From positions 1,270,187-1,334,186 of the forward strand of contig NC_006370.1 in assembly GCF_000196255.1 (NCBI RefSeq): 64,000 nt of DNA. The letters are read 5' to 3'. This stretch comes from Photobacterium profundum SS9. GTDB taxonomy: Bacteria > Pseudomonadota > Gammaproteobacteria > Enterobacterales > Vibrionaceae. Numbering within the stretch: position 1 is the stretch's first letter; each line of letters starts with the position of its first letter. Positions 1 to 10,901 of the stretch are shown piece by piece. The notes beneath the pieces are model-generated. The model saw only the letters and a list, made by a program, of their open reading frames with translations. It did no database searches and was not told the DNA's origin. A program made the translations under genes and the position numbers.

Positions 1-3000
1 GGTAACGGGTATTGTCGTCGATGGCTCTCCCGATCGTGGAAAAATCACCAACACTGTAAAAGTGCATGACAATCAAAACCATCGTGAGTTTGATGAGTCA
101 GCAGATATTGACGAACCAGAGAAAGCTATCAGTGTCAGCATCGATAAGTACTCTGAACAAGTGTATTACAACCCAGGTCAGGAACATGTGTATGTCGTGT
201 CGGTAACGAATCATTCCGATAAAGAAATGAATGATGTATCTGTTGTCGATGATTTATCGACTATGGGGGTTAAAACTGCAAATGACAAAGACGGTCATTA
301 CCTTGATGCTAACGAAGGCACTGCATTCGAAAGCTGGGGAATAGAGCGAACGATAGGGTCGGTAAGTGAACAGATCATACCGCCGGGTAGTACAACTGAT
401 CTAAATGATCACATAACGTTACTGCCGGGAGCTGAAGCCGTTTATCGCATAACCACTATAGTGAAAGACAATGTTATCGAAGAAACCCTTGAAAATATTG
501 CGTATCTGAATGTTGTTTCGATAGATCGTAATGGGAAAGAGCACACGTATGAAGCGTTTGCAAAAGTGCAAAACCACCGTGCGGAATCTGGTGGGGTTGT
601 GGTACGTAAAGTGTCCCCCGCGATGTATAAACCCGGTGACAAAATCACGTATACCATCACTGCGTCATCATCATTAGGCTACTTTAATGACGTTGCTATT
701 CAAGATGAGATCAGCAAATTAAGTGTTAAGTTATTAAACGGCGGTGAAGGTAACCCTTTTGCCACCTACGATGATCCTACCCACCCGCAGTTTACTGTTG
801 ATGTTGCAATAGACGATGCCATTCCTAAAGATGGTGGCTCGACAGATGGAACATTGGATGGTGTCGTAAAAGCCAATACCGATTTAAATACTATTATCGA
901 TGTCACGCCAAACGATAAGGTGGTTTACACCATTACAGGTACGGTACGTGATGATGCCATTGGCAAGATTAATAATGATGGCTTAATTGTGAAGCCATAT
1001 GCCGCACAGATTGAATATAAGAAAGAAACGGTTGAAGCGAACTATGCACCGGGCAAAACGCTAGAGTATTTGCTAACAGTCGAGAATACAGGCAATGCGC
1101 ATGCGCAGGATGTGAATATTGAAGATGCAATTTCATTCGTGGAAGTGACAGATGTTGATAACAACCAAATTAAAGCATTTACCACATGGACCATCGAACC
1201 AGAATATTTTGGTGATTTCAAGACGTTCGTTTCACCAGGGCTTTATAGCGACGATCACGATCTTAAGACAACGGCAGATATCCCGCTCGGGGGTAAGTTC
1301 GTTTATCACGTAACAGCGACAGTTGCTGAAACAGCTGCTGGTGACATTCTGAATGTCCTCAATGTGAATGGTAATACGACCAGTGTGACGACTCGCCCTG
1401 AAACCCGTCAGTACGATGTTAGCAAAGAGATTGTTGCGTATTACGATGTCGCTGGCGATAAGCTGCCAAATAACAATGGATACATGCCGGGTGGCAGCAT
1501 CGAATACCGTATTCATATCCAAAATAACAGCAGCAGTAATATTGCTAATATTCCGGTGAAAGACGCCATAGGAAGTATTGAAACGAAGTACTTTGATAAT
1601 ACAACAGATCAAGTATTTACTAGTTGGGAGATAACGACAGAAAAAGATTCTGGTGGTGTGTCTAATGCTGGCTCAACCAACGATGACCATGATATCGATA
1701 CTCATGCCGACCTAGGTCACGATGGTTTTGTCGATTACATTATCAAAGCCAAAATCAGTGATAAAGCTGTGGGTGACTTTAGCAATACCGTTGATGTTTT
1801 TGGTTTAAAAAAGACCTCTCCCGTTTCAATAATGTTGCCATCGAAAGTCACCCTGACAAAAGCTATTTTTGATTCAGCAGATAAGGTTATTTCTCAATAT
1901 TTTCCAAGCCAAGATGTTGTGTATAAGATCCGCCTTGAAAATAACAAGCAGGGTACTATCTACAATCAACACCTCTCCGATATTCTGTCGTTAATTTCTA
2001 CCAATATTGCTGAACTCTCAGGTACAGGTAAAGAGAACCCAACGGCTAATCCGTTCGTGTTATGGAGTGTATCTGTTGATCAATCAAGCGGTATTACTAA
2101 TGTAGGCGGTTTTACGGGGGGGGATAATGTCGATATTGATACCGATATCGATATTGCACCACTTGGCTACATTGAATTTACGGTAAAAGCGACTATTCGC
2201 GACACTGCGTTGGGTCAAATTACTAATACTGCTCATTTGAAAGCAGCAGCAGGATTATCACGAGATAATCGTAGTTTATCCGCCACGGCGGTGTTAGACC
2301 CGCAGCCTAAACAAGTAGATCATTATAAAACGATTGTATCAGTGGGTGGGGCGACATATTCAAAGGACACCCATTATTTACCGGGAGATGAGGTTGAATA
2401 CAAAATAACAGTCGATAACCAATCTGACGGTTGGGCGAATGATATCACCATGAAAGATGAAATAAGCAAAATCATGGTTGAACTTGCTGGTGATAAGACA
2501 GAAACCGCGTTCTCTTCTTGGGTCGTTACCCATGTAATTAGCCGAGGTTTAGATCTTGAGAAAGATACCTATTTACCGAATTACTCACCGACAGGTAACT
2601 TGGATCTTGAAGCTGACATTGCACCAAAAGAAGGGATCACCTTCACCATAAAAGCTCAAATAAAAGACAATGCGTTAGGCACTGTCGATGCGAATACTGC
2701 AATTATCGATAGCCAAAACGATACAACCGATCCTATTACGCCACAGGCATCGTCGCTTGAAATTCATAAAGCGGTTGATACAGAAACGTTTATTCCGGGG
2801 CAGACTGTTAATTATACCGTTACAGTCACCAATACCGGTGATACATGGCTGAATGATGTTGTAATAAAAGATCCGATTAGCGCAATTACAGCTGAAATAG
2901 CGGGTAGTTCAGCTACGCCGAATATTGGACCAGCCTTTAGTTCATCATCGTTATCTGTTAAGCAAAGTGAGAGTTACGTATCGGCTAATCCTGATGGTTC

Positions 3001-6000
3001 TATTTCAGCCATCGCAGATATAAAGCCGGGCGATACCATTACGTTTACGATTGCAGCGATTGTGTCTGACAATGTTATCGGTGAGATTTCGAACACCGCG
3101 ACAGCCGATGATATTCCTTCAGAAACCGTTATTATCCAGCCTGCACCTTTTGATATCGAGGTAACTAAAACAGCAGATACAAAAGAGTTTGTACCTGGTC
3201 AATTGATTACTTATACCGTGACAGTGTCTAACCCGACGAATAGCTGGGCTAACGATGTTGCGATTAGTGATGAGGTCTCAAAAATTGAAGCTGAAATCGC
3301 ACATGACTCAACGGCAGGCAGCGCAGTAACGGGACCAGCATTTGATGCAGCGACTATCACTGTCGATATTGCGAAAGGGACGAGCTTTGTTGATGGTACT
3401 GGTGAGAATGCCACCGCTGATATAGCACCAAATAGCAATGTGGTATTCACAATCAAAGCGAATGTGGCTTCAAATGTAGTCGGTGAGATCAGTAATATTG
3501 CGAATGCCAGCGATAAATCGGCAGAAGTCGTTATTACCCCGAAAACAGCCATTTTCACCATCATAAAAAGTGTCGATGAGCTCACGTTTATTCCGGGTCA
3601 AGTCATGACCTATAGCTTAGTTGTTGAGAATACGACGGATGCTTGGGCGAATGATGTGAAAATTACCGATGATATAGCTGCGATTAATGTAGAAGTTGCG
3701 GGGGGGAAAACAGGGCCAGCATTTGATATCAGCTCCTTAAAAGTGATTTCAGGCGTAGTCGACGGAGAGGGGTTTGTCTTTGCCAATCCAGATGGCAGCG
3801 TATCGGCAATGGCAGATATTGGTCCCGCAAGTAAAGCGACAGTTATCTTTGAAGCAACAGTGGCAGCCGATGTTGTCGGCGATATTCCCAATACCGCGTT
3901 CGCTAATGATATTGCCTCTGAAGAGGTGGTCATTACTCCTAAAGAATCAACGCTTGAAATCACGAAAAAAGTTGATGCTGCTGAATATGTACCAGGGCAA
4001 GAACTAACGTATACGGTCACGGTTAGCAATACCTCTGGTAGCTGGGCAAATGACATTGCAATAAAGGACGAAGTATCAAAGATCCAGGCAGAAGTTGCAG
4101 GGGGATCAGCATCTGTGCCTGCAATAGGTGATGCCTTTGATGTCAGTTCGATTACTTTTGAAGATCCAGTCGTTATCAACAGTATTGTGGCAAAAATCAC
4201 TGATGAAACGGCGAAGGCAGATATTGCGCCGAATGAATCAGTCATCTTTGTGATTAAAGCCAAGGTTGCAGATAACGTTATTGGCGACATTACCAATACC
4301 GCGTCAGCCAGCGGGCAAGATGCAAGTGTAGTAACGCCTGCTGCAAAGTCAGAAGTGGAAATTACTAAGATCTCAGAAAGTAAAACCTATACTGATGGTG
4401 GCAAGGTTGTTTACCACATTGATGTACATAACAAATCGCAATCTTTTGCTAATAATATTGCGCTAACCGATGAGATATCCAACATAGTTGTTGATACTAA
4501 TTTGGGCATGTCTGAACCTGCATTTACCGACTGGAAAGTCGAGTACAAAGCCGGTGATAGTAAAACTGTCGTGATGGCAAATACCCGCAAGATTTATCAT
4601 CCTGCCAACAATAGTGATATTGATGCCGTGATGGATATTGCGCCAGAAGATACGGTGACCTTCACTGTAACGGCGACAGTTCAATACCATGCGATTAGCC
4701 CCATCACAAATACAGCGGTTATCACAGATGCTGATGGTGCTTCTCAAGAAGATGATGCGGTTGTCGATCCTGCACCGACCTCAACGCGTGTGAGTAAAGT
4801 CAGTGTTGAAGAAAAATACACACCAAATCAGCCACTAAGCTTCGTACTGACTATTGCAAATACCTCGTCAAACTACATTGACGATCTGATTGTCGCCGAT
4901 GATATGTCTACGATTCAAGTGAAGTACATTGATGGCACGACAGGGCCTGCATTCATTCCGGGGACTATCAGCTTTATGCCGAAAGTTGTGCCGGCAGGAT
5001 CATTAACCGTTAAAGGTTCCGAGACCAGCTATAAAGTGGATATCGCACCTAAGTCTACCGTTACGTTTGATGTAATAGGCACAGTAAATGAGCATGCAAC
5101 CAGTGATATTCAAAACATTGCCCAGCTTAATGATGATGATGTGAAAAGTAACTGGGTGCCGACAGTAGCTGCAAAAGTGAAAGGCACATTAACAGCCGTT
5201 GAAGAGGAGTACGTACCAGGCAACACCATCGAATACCACTTAACATTGGCGAATGACAGTGATGGTATTGCTAAAAATGTATATCTACTTACGCAGTTTA
5301 ATAAGGCATCGGGCACTTATATTGATGGTCACGATGATGATGCGTTTGATAGCTGGACTATTAAAGCCGTAACTGAAGGGATTGATACCACATCAGGAAC
5401 GTTTACCGATGATAGTGATATAGCAACATCAATCAACATTGCGCCCCATGGCAAAGTAGAATACACCATTGTAGCCACCGTTAATCAAGACATGTTAACG
5501 CCCATTGATCTGAGAACTTTCTTTTTAGATTCGACCATCAATATACCGGGTACGGGGGCTGCTAGGCAGCTCGCCAAACAGATTGAGGTAGGTACGTCAG
5601 GCAAATTAGAAGTTTTACAAATACCGCCGGTTGGCTCAAAGCTGAATGTGGTGAAAACGGTGGAGAAGGATTCTTATACCGATGATGACAAAACGGTACA
5701 GTATCAATTGTCGGTTAATAATACCGGTGGTGGCAATGCACCCAATGTAGCATTGTTTGACGATATTGCGGGTCTTCAAAACATTAAAGGCATTGATGTA
5801 TTTACAGATTGGGTGATCACTGGTCGTGAGTTTGAAGAAGGGCGATTAGTCGATCACTTTACGATTAAAGGTGACCAAAATAATAAGAATAACCTCAATG
5901 TGATCAAAAATATGAAGTCGAATGGTCGTAACAATATAGAGATGATGATTGTTGCAACGATCAATAAGCATTTGGATGATGACATTACTAATGTATTCAA

Positions 6001-7264
6001 AGCCACGGAAGAAAATGGCAAGGTTACTCAAGATGAGGCAACCACGCATATTAAAAAGATCCCCGATAATACGGGAGAGTTAGATCTTACTAAGCGCGCG
6101 ACAAAGACTGACGCGCAAGTGGGTGATGTTGTTGAGTATGAAATCATTGTCGATAACAACAATGAATCTTACTTTAACAATGTTGTTGTCGATGACCGAT
6201 TCCCTGCTGGTTTTCAATATGTGCCAGATTCTACCGAGATGGTGCTAAGCGGTGTTGATGGTGAATTTGAAACTTCTGACGATATGGTTGTGTCAGCAGA
6301 ACCTACGCTATCAGGCAGTTTGCAATTTCCTCAAGTGGATTTTGACCCTTACGAAAAATTACGTATTCGCTACTTGATGCGGGTAAGTATAGGGGTGACA
6401 TTTGGTAAGTACGTTAATACCGCGGTGGCGAAAGTTGAGAATAGCAATGTATCGAACACTGGTTCGGCAACGGTGGAAATTGAAGCGGATAAACTATTCG
6501 ATACCGCATCGATAATCGGTAAGGTGTTTGAAGATCTCAACGGTGATGGATTTCAAGCCGATGCAACGGCAGATGATATTGAGCTAACCACAACCCTTAA
6601 ACCACAAGACTATATAGCGGGTTCAACCACCCTCGAGGTTAATGGTCACACTGCGGTGGTTGATGACGAAAATACGGTACCAGCAATAGACGGTATTTAT
6701 ATTGATGAGTTATATGGTCAATCTAAAAACCGTACGTTGAAGCAGTCAAATAAGGCATATATCCAATTCAAAACTCGTACGATGACGCCATTTTTACTGG
6801 TGATAGAAACGGATAATGGCACAACGATAACATTTGATGCACAAGGTAAAATTCAACGCCACCTAGAAGGCGATGTAAAAGAAGAGTTATCTGCTGAAGA
6901 TCTGAATGTGACCCGTAATCTTTATAAAGCACCCGATGGTTATTTATGGGAAATCGTCATCGAAAATTTAGGTGTCTATGAAGATGGTATTCCTGGTGCT
7001 CGCTTGATTACGACAGAGGGTATCAAGATCGAAACTGATGAATACGGTCGCTATCACGTTCCAGATCAATGGGTTACAGATAAAAAAGGGCGTAGCTTCC
7101 TGGTGAAGTTAGATTCTGACTCGTTGCCAACAGGGATGACGGTAATCAGTGAGAATCCTAAAGTAAAACGTATTACACCTCATGCGTTAGCGAAATTTAA
7201 CTTTAGCGTTCAAGCAAAAACCAGTGCAGGTAATAGCCAAAAGAAGAAGCCGATAAGTTCCTAA
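1..7264 (+). CDS. Giant DUF11-type repeat surface protein, 5' end outside window
   Basis: The frame is open from base 2, so the first visible start-like codon (GTG at 62) is not the real start. At least 2,400 residues are present. I count about 15 repeats of 110-140 residues, each opening with a K-V-like strand and a Y-x-PG-x-x-(V/I)-x-Y motif, then N-D-V and D-x-I-S turns, and closing with A-x-V-x-x-x-x-x-G-x-I-x-N-T-A. The last (about residues 2025-2140) is a classic DUF11 unit. It is followed by an SdrD-B-like segment beginning IIGKVFEDLNGDG (about residue 2150), with a D-x-N-G-D-G calcium-type loop, and a C-terminal carboxypeptidase-like fold (TDEYGRYHVPD). Such proteins are usually exported adhesins or surface layers. 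No signal peptide is visible because the N-terminus is missing. It lies upstream of a barrel protein and an OmpA lipoprotein on the same strand. Export and role are inferred. Confidence 0.85.
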   Translation, partial: VTGIVVDGSPDRGKITNTVKVHDNQNHREFDESADIDEPEKAISVSIDKYSEQVYYNPGQEHVYVVSVTNHSDKEMNDVSVVDDLSTMGVKTANDKDGHYLDANEGTAFESWGIERTIGSVSEQIIPPGSTTDLNDHITLLPGAEAVYRITTIVKDNVIEETLENIAYLNVVSIDRNGKEHTYEAFAKVQNHRAESGGVVVRKVSPAMYKPGDKITYTITASSSLGYFNDVAIQDEISKLSVKLLNGGEGNPFATYDDPTHPQFTVDVAIDDAIPKDGGSTDGTLDGVVKANTDLNTIIDVTPNDKVVYTITGTVRDDAIGKINNDGLIVKPYAAQIEYKKETVEANYAPGKTLEYLLTVENTGNAHAQDVNIEDAISFVEVTDVDNNQIKAFTTWTIEPEYFGDFKTFVSPGLYSDDHDLKTTADIPLGGKFVYHVTATVAETAAGDILNVLNVNGNTTSVTTRPETRQYDVSKEIVAYYDVAGDKLPNNNGYMPGGSIEYRIHIQNNSSSNIANIPVKDAIGSIETKYFDNTTDQVFTSWEITTEKDSGGVSNAGSTNDDHDIDTHADLGHDGFVDYIIKAKISDKAVGDFSNTVDVFGLKKTSPVSIMLPSKVTLTKAIFDSADKVISQYFPSQDVVYKIRLENNKQGTIYNQHLSDILSLISTNIAELSGTGKENPTANPFVLWSVSVDQSSGITNVGGFTGGDNVDIDTDIDIAPLGYIEFTVKATIRDTALGQITNTAHLKAAAGLSRDNRSLSATAVLDPQPKQVDHYKTIVSVGGATYSKDTHYLPGDEVEYKITVDNQSDGWANDITMKDEISKIMVELAGDKTETAFSSWVVTHVISRGLDLEKDTYLPNYSPTGNLDLEADIAPKEGITFTIKAQIKDNALGTVDANTAIIDSQNDTTDPITPQASSLEIHKAVDTETFIPGQTVNYTVTVTNTGDTWLNDVVIKDPISAITAEIAGSSATPNIGPAFSSSSLSVKQSESYVSANPDGSISAIADIKPGDTITFTIAAIVSDNVIGEISNTATADDIPSETVIIQPAPFDIEVTKTADTKEFVPGQLITYTVTVSNPTNSWANDVAISDEVSKIEAEIAHDSTAGSAVTGPAFDAATITVDIAKGTSFVDGTGENATADIAPNSNVVFTIKANVASNVVGEISNIANASDKSAEVVITPKTAIFTIIKSVDELTFIPGQVMTYSLVVENTTDAWANDVKITDDIAAINVEVAGGKTGPAFDISSLKVISGVVDGEGFVFANPDGSVSAMADIGPASKATVIFEATVAADVVGDIPNTAFANDIASEEVVITPKESTLEITKKVDAAEYVPGQELTYTVTVSNTSGSWANDIAIKDEVSKIQAEVAGGSASVPAIGDAFDVSSITFEDPVVINSIVAKITDETAKADIAPNESVIFVIKAKVADNVIGDITNTASASGQDASVVTPAAKSEVEITKISESKTYTDGGKVVYHIDVHNKSQSFANNIALTDEISNIVVDTNLGMSEPAFTDWKVEYKAGDSKTVVMANTRKIYHPANNSDIDAVMDIAPEDTVTFTVTATVQYHAISPITNTAVITDADGASQEDDAVVDPAPTSTRVSKVSVEEKYTPNQPLSFVLTIANTSSNYIDDLIVADDMSTIQVKYIDGTTGPAFIPGTISFMPKVVPAGSLTVKGSETSYKVDIAPKSTVTFDVIGTVNEHATSDIQNIAQLNDDDVKSNWVPTVAAKVKGTLTAVEEEYVPGNTIEYHLTLANDSDGIAKNVYLLTQFNKASGTYIDGHDDDAFDSWTIKAVTEGIDTTSGTFTDDSDIATSINIAPHGKVEYTIVATVNQDMLTPIDLRTFFLDSTINIPGTGAARQLAKQIEVGTSGKLEVLQIPPVGSKLNVVKTVEKDSYTDDDKTVQYQLSVNNTGGGNAPNVALFDDIAGLQNIKGIDVFTDWVITGREFEEGRLVDHFTIKGDQNNKNNLNVIKNMKSNGRNNIEMMIVATINKHLDDDITNVFKATEENGKVTQDEATTHIKKIPDNTGELDLTKRATKTDAQVGDVVEYEIIVDNNNESYFNNVVVDDRFPAGFQYVPDSTEMVLSGVDGEFETSDDMVVSAEPTLSGSLQFPQVDFDPYEKLRIRYLMRVSIGVTFGKYVNTAVAKVENSNVSNTGSATVEIEADKLFDTASIIGKVFEDLNGDGFQADATADDIELTTTLKPQDYIAGSTTLEVNGHTAVVDDENTVPAIDGIYIDELYGQSKNRTLKQSNKAYIQFKTRTMTPFLLVIETDNGTTITFDAQGKIQRHLEGDVKEELSAEDLNVTRNLYKAPDGYLWEIVIENLGVYEDGIPGARLITTEGIKIETDEYGRYHVPDQWVTDKKGRSFLVKLDSDSLPTGMTVISENPKVKRITPHALAKFNFSVQAKTSAGNSQKKKPISS
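2756..4354 (+). repeat. Four tandem ~400-bp coding repeats inside the DUF11 gene
   Basis: Four consecutive repeat units start near 2756, 3155, 3554 and 3953, and the next, more divergent unit starts near 4355. The period is about 133 codons. Units share the opening (L/I)E(I/V)xKxxD, the phrase ANDV(A/K)I(S/T/K)D, an AEVAGG-like patch, PAFD, ADIxP and a closing DNVIG(D/E)I-NTA. They resemble one another more than the flanking units do, suggesting recent duplication or homogenisation within the gene. Confidence 0.7.
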
Positions 7265-7287
7265 TAAAGAGTAATTACAAAGGAAAA

Positions 7288-7327
7288 GGGCTGATGAAAA
7301 TTCATCAGTCCTAGGTTTTTTCGTTTT
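7288..7327 (+). terminator. Hairpin plus U-tract between the DUF11 gene and the barrel gene
   Basis: An 11-bp stem (GGGCTGATGAA with TTCATCAGTCC, one G-T pair) is followed by CTAGG and a run of six T. It lies in the 98-bp gap before the next gene of the same strand, so it may end the giant transcript or attenuate read-through to the barrel gene. Confidence 0.65.
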
Positions 7328-7362
7328 GGTTTTCTGTAACAGCATTTTTAAAAGGTCAAAGA

Positions 7363-10300
7363 GTGAAGAATTTTAAATTAAGTCGACTGTCATTGCTTAT
7401 TATTACCTGCTTACCCTTTATCGCCAAAGCTGGGGTAACAGATGATTTGGAGTTAATTAGCAGTGAATCAACAGACATAAAAAAAGAGATTCATGAGCAA
7501 ACAGATAACTCACGCATTTATTTGAAAGAAGGCGCTATTTGGGCGACCCGAGATATTACCAAAGTTGACCCCGTATTAAATATTAGCCTGAGTGATGAGG
7601 TTGAAATTGAAAATAATACGATAAATAGCAACCTGAATTTTAATGTTCAAACCAACTATAGCTACTATGTGAAAAAATGGCAGTTAGAGGTGTATCAAGG
7701 TAAAGATAGCCACTTGTCTCAACCGCTAGCGACACTTTCTGGTGATAAACTGAGCAATGATTTTGATATCGATTGGGATGGTAAAACCCAAACTGGTTAT
7801 AAATTTGAATCTGGTAAGCAGTTGCTGTTTCACCTAAAAGTTTGGGATAAAGATGGCAACATGGATATATCAACAATAGGTGTTACCGATATGGTGAAAC
7901 CTACGAAAGAAGTTGATATTGATAAGTTTGATGATGAAGACGATAAGAACGGGCGTAGCTACGGTGAAGCAAAACTAATGCGCCATAATATTCCCACATC
8001 TTCCGGTATGGCGAAGTTGATGGGTACTGGGTTAAAAAGTATCGATAAAGTTTATATCGGCGACGATGAGTATGATATTGAAGATAATCGCCTCTATGTT
8101 GAACAATACTTACCGACAGATGCATATATGTTTCCTGTACGTGTTGAGTACGATAACGGTGATGAACGGAAATATCAGCTATTTGTCCGTATTCCGGATA
8201 CTTACTATTCACAGACCGGTTTAGCCGATTTATACCTAGGAAAAAATCGCGTATCGGGCAATAAAGACGTACTTGGTGTTGATGAACAGTACCAAGGTGA
8301 TATATACAACCGTGGTCGCTTAGCCTATTTCGGTGAAGGTAAGTTTGGCGATAAGCTCCGCGTGGTTGCCCATGTTGATACTAAAGAAGCTGCGCTAAAA
8401 GACATGTTCAAAAACCCGTTTGCAGCTGATGAAACCACAGTATTCGATATCGTAGAAGATGACGATGAAATGTATTATGGCAACTATGGCGATAATGCCA
8501 ATATTCAGAAAGTCGTTAATACCAAAGGCAAGGTTTATCTTGATGTGCAATATGATAAATCACGCTATTTATGGGGTAATTACAACACAGGTGTAACTGG
8601 CACAGAAACGGGTGGTTATAACCGTAGCCTGTATGGCTTCAAAGGAGATTACCGCACCCGTGAAACCACCAAGTTTGGAGATGATAAGCTAAATATTGTT
8701 GGTTTTGCATCACAAGCTGATAGCCTGTACTCACATGATGAATTTTTAGGTACTGGCGGTAGTCTGTACTTTTTACGCCATGGCGAAGTTGTACCTGGAA
8801 GCGATAAGGTATCGGTAAAAGTAATTGATAAAGATACTTATATTGCAGAAAAACAGGTGTATCTCCAATCAGGGCGTGATTATGAAATTGATGAATACCA
8901 AGGTCGCTTAATTTTAACCCGCCCACTTTCCGACATCGTCGGTGATGACTTTGGTACTGTGATAGATAGTGGTCCTCGTGGCGATTTAGAGAACTACCTA
9001 ACGGTTGATTATGAATACGTACCTGAAGGGTCTGAAGCTATTGATAAGATGGCAACGGGCGGGCGGGTTAAAGGTTGGGTAAACGACAATGTTGGGGTTG
9101 GTGCAACGTATGTGCAGGAAGAAAAAGACGACCAAGATTATGAAATGTATGCCAGCGATTTAACCTTGCGCGCGACAGAGGGGACCTATCTAAAAACAGA
9201 ATTTGGCCATAGTGAAGGTACACAAGCAGACAGTAACTTTGTGTCTTTCGATGGGGGTTTGAGTTTTGACGAGGTGAGCTCTGGTGCACAAGTGCGGGAA
9301 GGTGGCTCGATTGAAATTACCGGCGTTGCTAGCCTGTATGATCTTATGCCCGGTACATTTGGCGCGGTAGGCAATGACGTTCGTGGCTGGTATAAAAATA
9401 AAGATGCCGGGTATTCATACGCCAGTCAAACCGACGATTTGGCACAAGAAGCTTACGGTACTCAACTTCGATTACAAACCGGAGATAAATCGCAGGTATT
9501 GGCGCGCTATAAGCATATTGAAGAACAAGAAGAAAATGGCGATATCACCACAGATACCGACGAAATAGAGCTAGAAACCCAATATATGGTGACAGAGCAT
9601 GTCAAGGTTGCAGTTGCCGGAAAGCATATTGAAGAGCTGAATAACCAAGATGAAAAGGGTGATGGCGATCTTGTGGGGGCACGTGTTGAGTATATTTTTG
9701 ATGACGATAACAGCGTGTACGCGAAAACCCAAAAAACCATCAACCAGAGCAGCAGTTATGATCAGAACGACAGCGTTACTGTGGGTGCTGAGACCAAAAT
9801 CACGGAAGACTGGACCTTATCTGGCGAGTATACCAGTGGCGATCGAGGCGATGCAGCAGAAGCAACAGTTAACTACGATGTAACGGATGATTACAGTACC
9901 TATGTAAGCTATGTAGAAGATGAATATGATGATAAAAACAATATTGTCTTTGGTCAGAAAGCGACGCTCACAGATACGATAGATGTTTATCAAGAAAACC
10001 AATTTGTTGATGAAAATAATGGCAAAGGGCGGATTGATTCGTTTGGTTTCGACTATGATATGGATGATGATATTGAAGCGGGAATCGCTTTTCAGCAAGG
10101 CACCATTGATTACCCTGATGAAGTGGGGGTTGAGCGCAAAGCAACAAGTTTGTACGTCGCCTTCGATCAAGATAACTACACTCTAAAAGATAAAGTTGAG
10201 TACCGTGTTGATGATGGTGAAGAGAAAATTCGTCAGTACGTTACCACCAACCGCTATACCCACCATTTGACCGACGAATACACATTGTTTGCAAAGTTTA

Positions 10301-10860
10301 ATTATTCCAAATCAGAGAATGCCACCTCAGATGAAGTGGTCGAACGCTTTATCGAAAGTAACATGGGGTTAGCGTACCGCCCTATTTTTAATGATCGTCT
10401 TAACTTTTTAACTCGCTATACCTACTTGGTTGATTTCGACAATATGAATCGTGATGTCGATTATAAAGATGAGAAAAGCCACATAATAGAAGGCGAAACT
10501 ATCTACTCAGTGGATGCACATATCGATGTGGGTGCCAAAGTCGCCTATAAGAAAAAAGATGAAATCTATACACGCGAATCTGGTGCTGATGTGCCAGTGA
10601 AGAACGATATTTTCCTGACAGGTTTAAGCGCAAGTTATAACGTGATGAAAAGCTGGGATGTCACTGGCGAATACCATTGGAAAAAAGATCAGGAAAATGA
10701 CCAGCTTGAACATGGGGCATTAGTATCAGTGAATAAGCATATTAATGACAATATGAAAGTGGGGGTTGGCTATAACTTCTCGAGCTTTGAAGATGATCTC
10801 GTACATGACGATGATTATGACGCAGAAGGTATCTTTATCAATGTTGTTGGTAAGTTCTAA
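7363..10860 (+). CDS. Putative outer-membrane beta-barrel protein (1165 aa)
   Basis: The start is GTG at 7363, preceded by AAAAGGT. Residues 1-23 form a signal peptide (KNFKLSRLSLLIITCLPF then cleavage near A-K-A). Residues about 50-170 look like a periplasmic or surface beta domain. Residues about 200-300 include N-R-L-Y-V-E, and a GRLILTRPLSD...DYEYVPEG segment (about 510-560) is of the kind seen in large barrel proteins. From about 560 to the end there are alternating polar/aromatic strands with acidic turns, and the protein ends in VVGKF, a terminal phenylalanine typical of BAM-assembled barrels. It is very rich in Asp and Glu. It sits between the DUF11 protein and an OmpA-type lipoprotein, which suggests it anchors or exports the repeat protein. 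That role is inferred; I do not recognise a named family. Confidence 0.7.
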   Translation: MKNFKLSRLSLLIITCLPFIAKAGVTDDLELISSESTDIKKEIHEQTDNSRIYLKEGAIWATRDITKVDPVLNISLSDEVEIENNTINSNLNFNVQTNYSYYVKKWQLEVYQGKDSHLSQPLATLSGDKLSNDFDIDWDGKTQTGYKFESGKQLLFHLKVWDKDGNMDISTIGVTDMVKPTKEVDIDKFDDEDDKNGRSYGEAKLMRHNIPTSSGMAKLMGTGLKSIDKVYIGDDEYDIEDNRLYVEQYLPTDAYMFPVRVEYDNGDERKYQLFVRIPDTYYSQTGLADLYLGKNRVSGNKDVLGVDEQYQGDIYNRGRLAYFGEGKFGDKLRVVAHVDTKEAALKDMFKNPFAADETTVFDIVEDDDEMYYGNYGDNANIQKVVNTKGKVYLDVQYDKSRYLWGNYNTGVTGTETGGYNRSLYGFKGDYRTRETTKFGDDKLNIVGFASQADSLYSHDEFLGTGGSLYFLRHGEVVPGSDKVSVKVIDKDTYIAEKQVYLQSGRDYEIDEYQGRLILTRPLSDIVGDDFGTVIDSGPRGDLENYLTVDYEYVPEGSEAIDKMATGGRVKGWVNDNVGVGATYVQEEKDDQDYEMYASDLTLRATEGTYLKTEFGHSEGTQADSNFVSFDGGLSFDEVSSGAQVREGGSIEITGVASLYDLMPGTFGAVGNDVRGWYKNKDAGYSYASQTDDLAQEAYGTQLRLQTGDKSQVLARYKHIEEQEENGDITTDTDEIELETQYMVTEHVKVAVAGKHIEELNNQDEKGDGDLVGARVEYIFDDDNSVYAKTQKTINQSSSYDQNDSVTVGAETKITEDWTLSGEYTSGDRGDAAEATVNYDVTDDYSTYVSYVEDEYDDKNNIVFGQKATLTDTIDVYQENQFVDENNGKGRIDSFGFDYDMDDDIEAGIAFQQGTIDYPDEVGVERKATSLYVAFDQDNYTLKDKVEYRVDDGEEKIRQYVTTNRYTHHLTDEYTLFAKFNYSKSENATSDEVVERFIESNMGLAYRPIFNDRLNFLTRYTYLVDFDNMNRDVDYKDEKSHIIEGETIYSVDAHIDVGAKVAYKKKDEIYTRESGADVPVKNDIFLTGLSASYNVMKSWDVTGEYHWKKDQENDQLEHGALVSVNKHINDNMKVGVGYNFSSFEDDLVHDDDYDAEGIFINVVGKF

Positions 10861-10901
10861 ATAATATGGCAGACCGCCTATACGTATTTACAGGATCTAT
10901 A

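Noticed and set aside
3211-4296. Long minus-strand open frames (124 and 228 codons) opposite the DUF11 gene
   Set aside because: They mirror the repeat units of the sense gene, repeat with the same 400-bp period and have no ribosome-binding site or recognisable domain; they are shadows of the repetitive sense sequence.
2756-4354. Regular tandem repeats considered as a CRISPR-like or minisatellite array
   Set aside because: The period is about 400 bp, in frame and coding for a domain; there are no short identical repeats with unique spacers and no cas genes.
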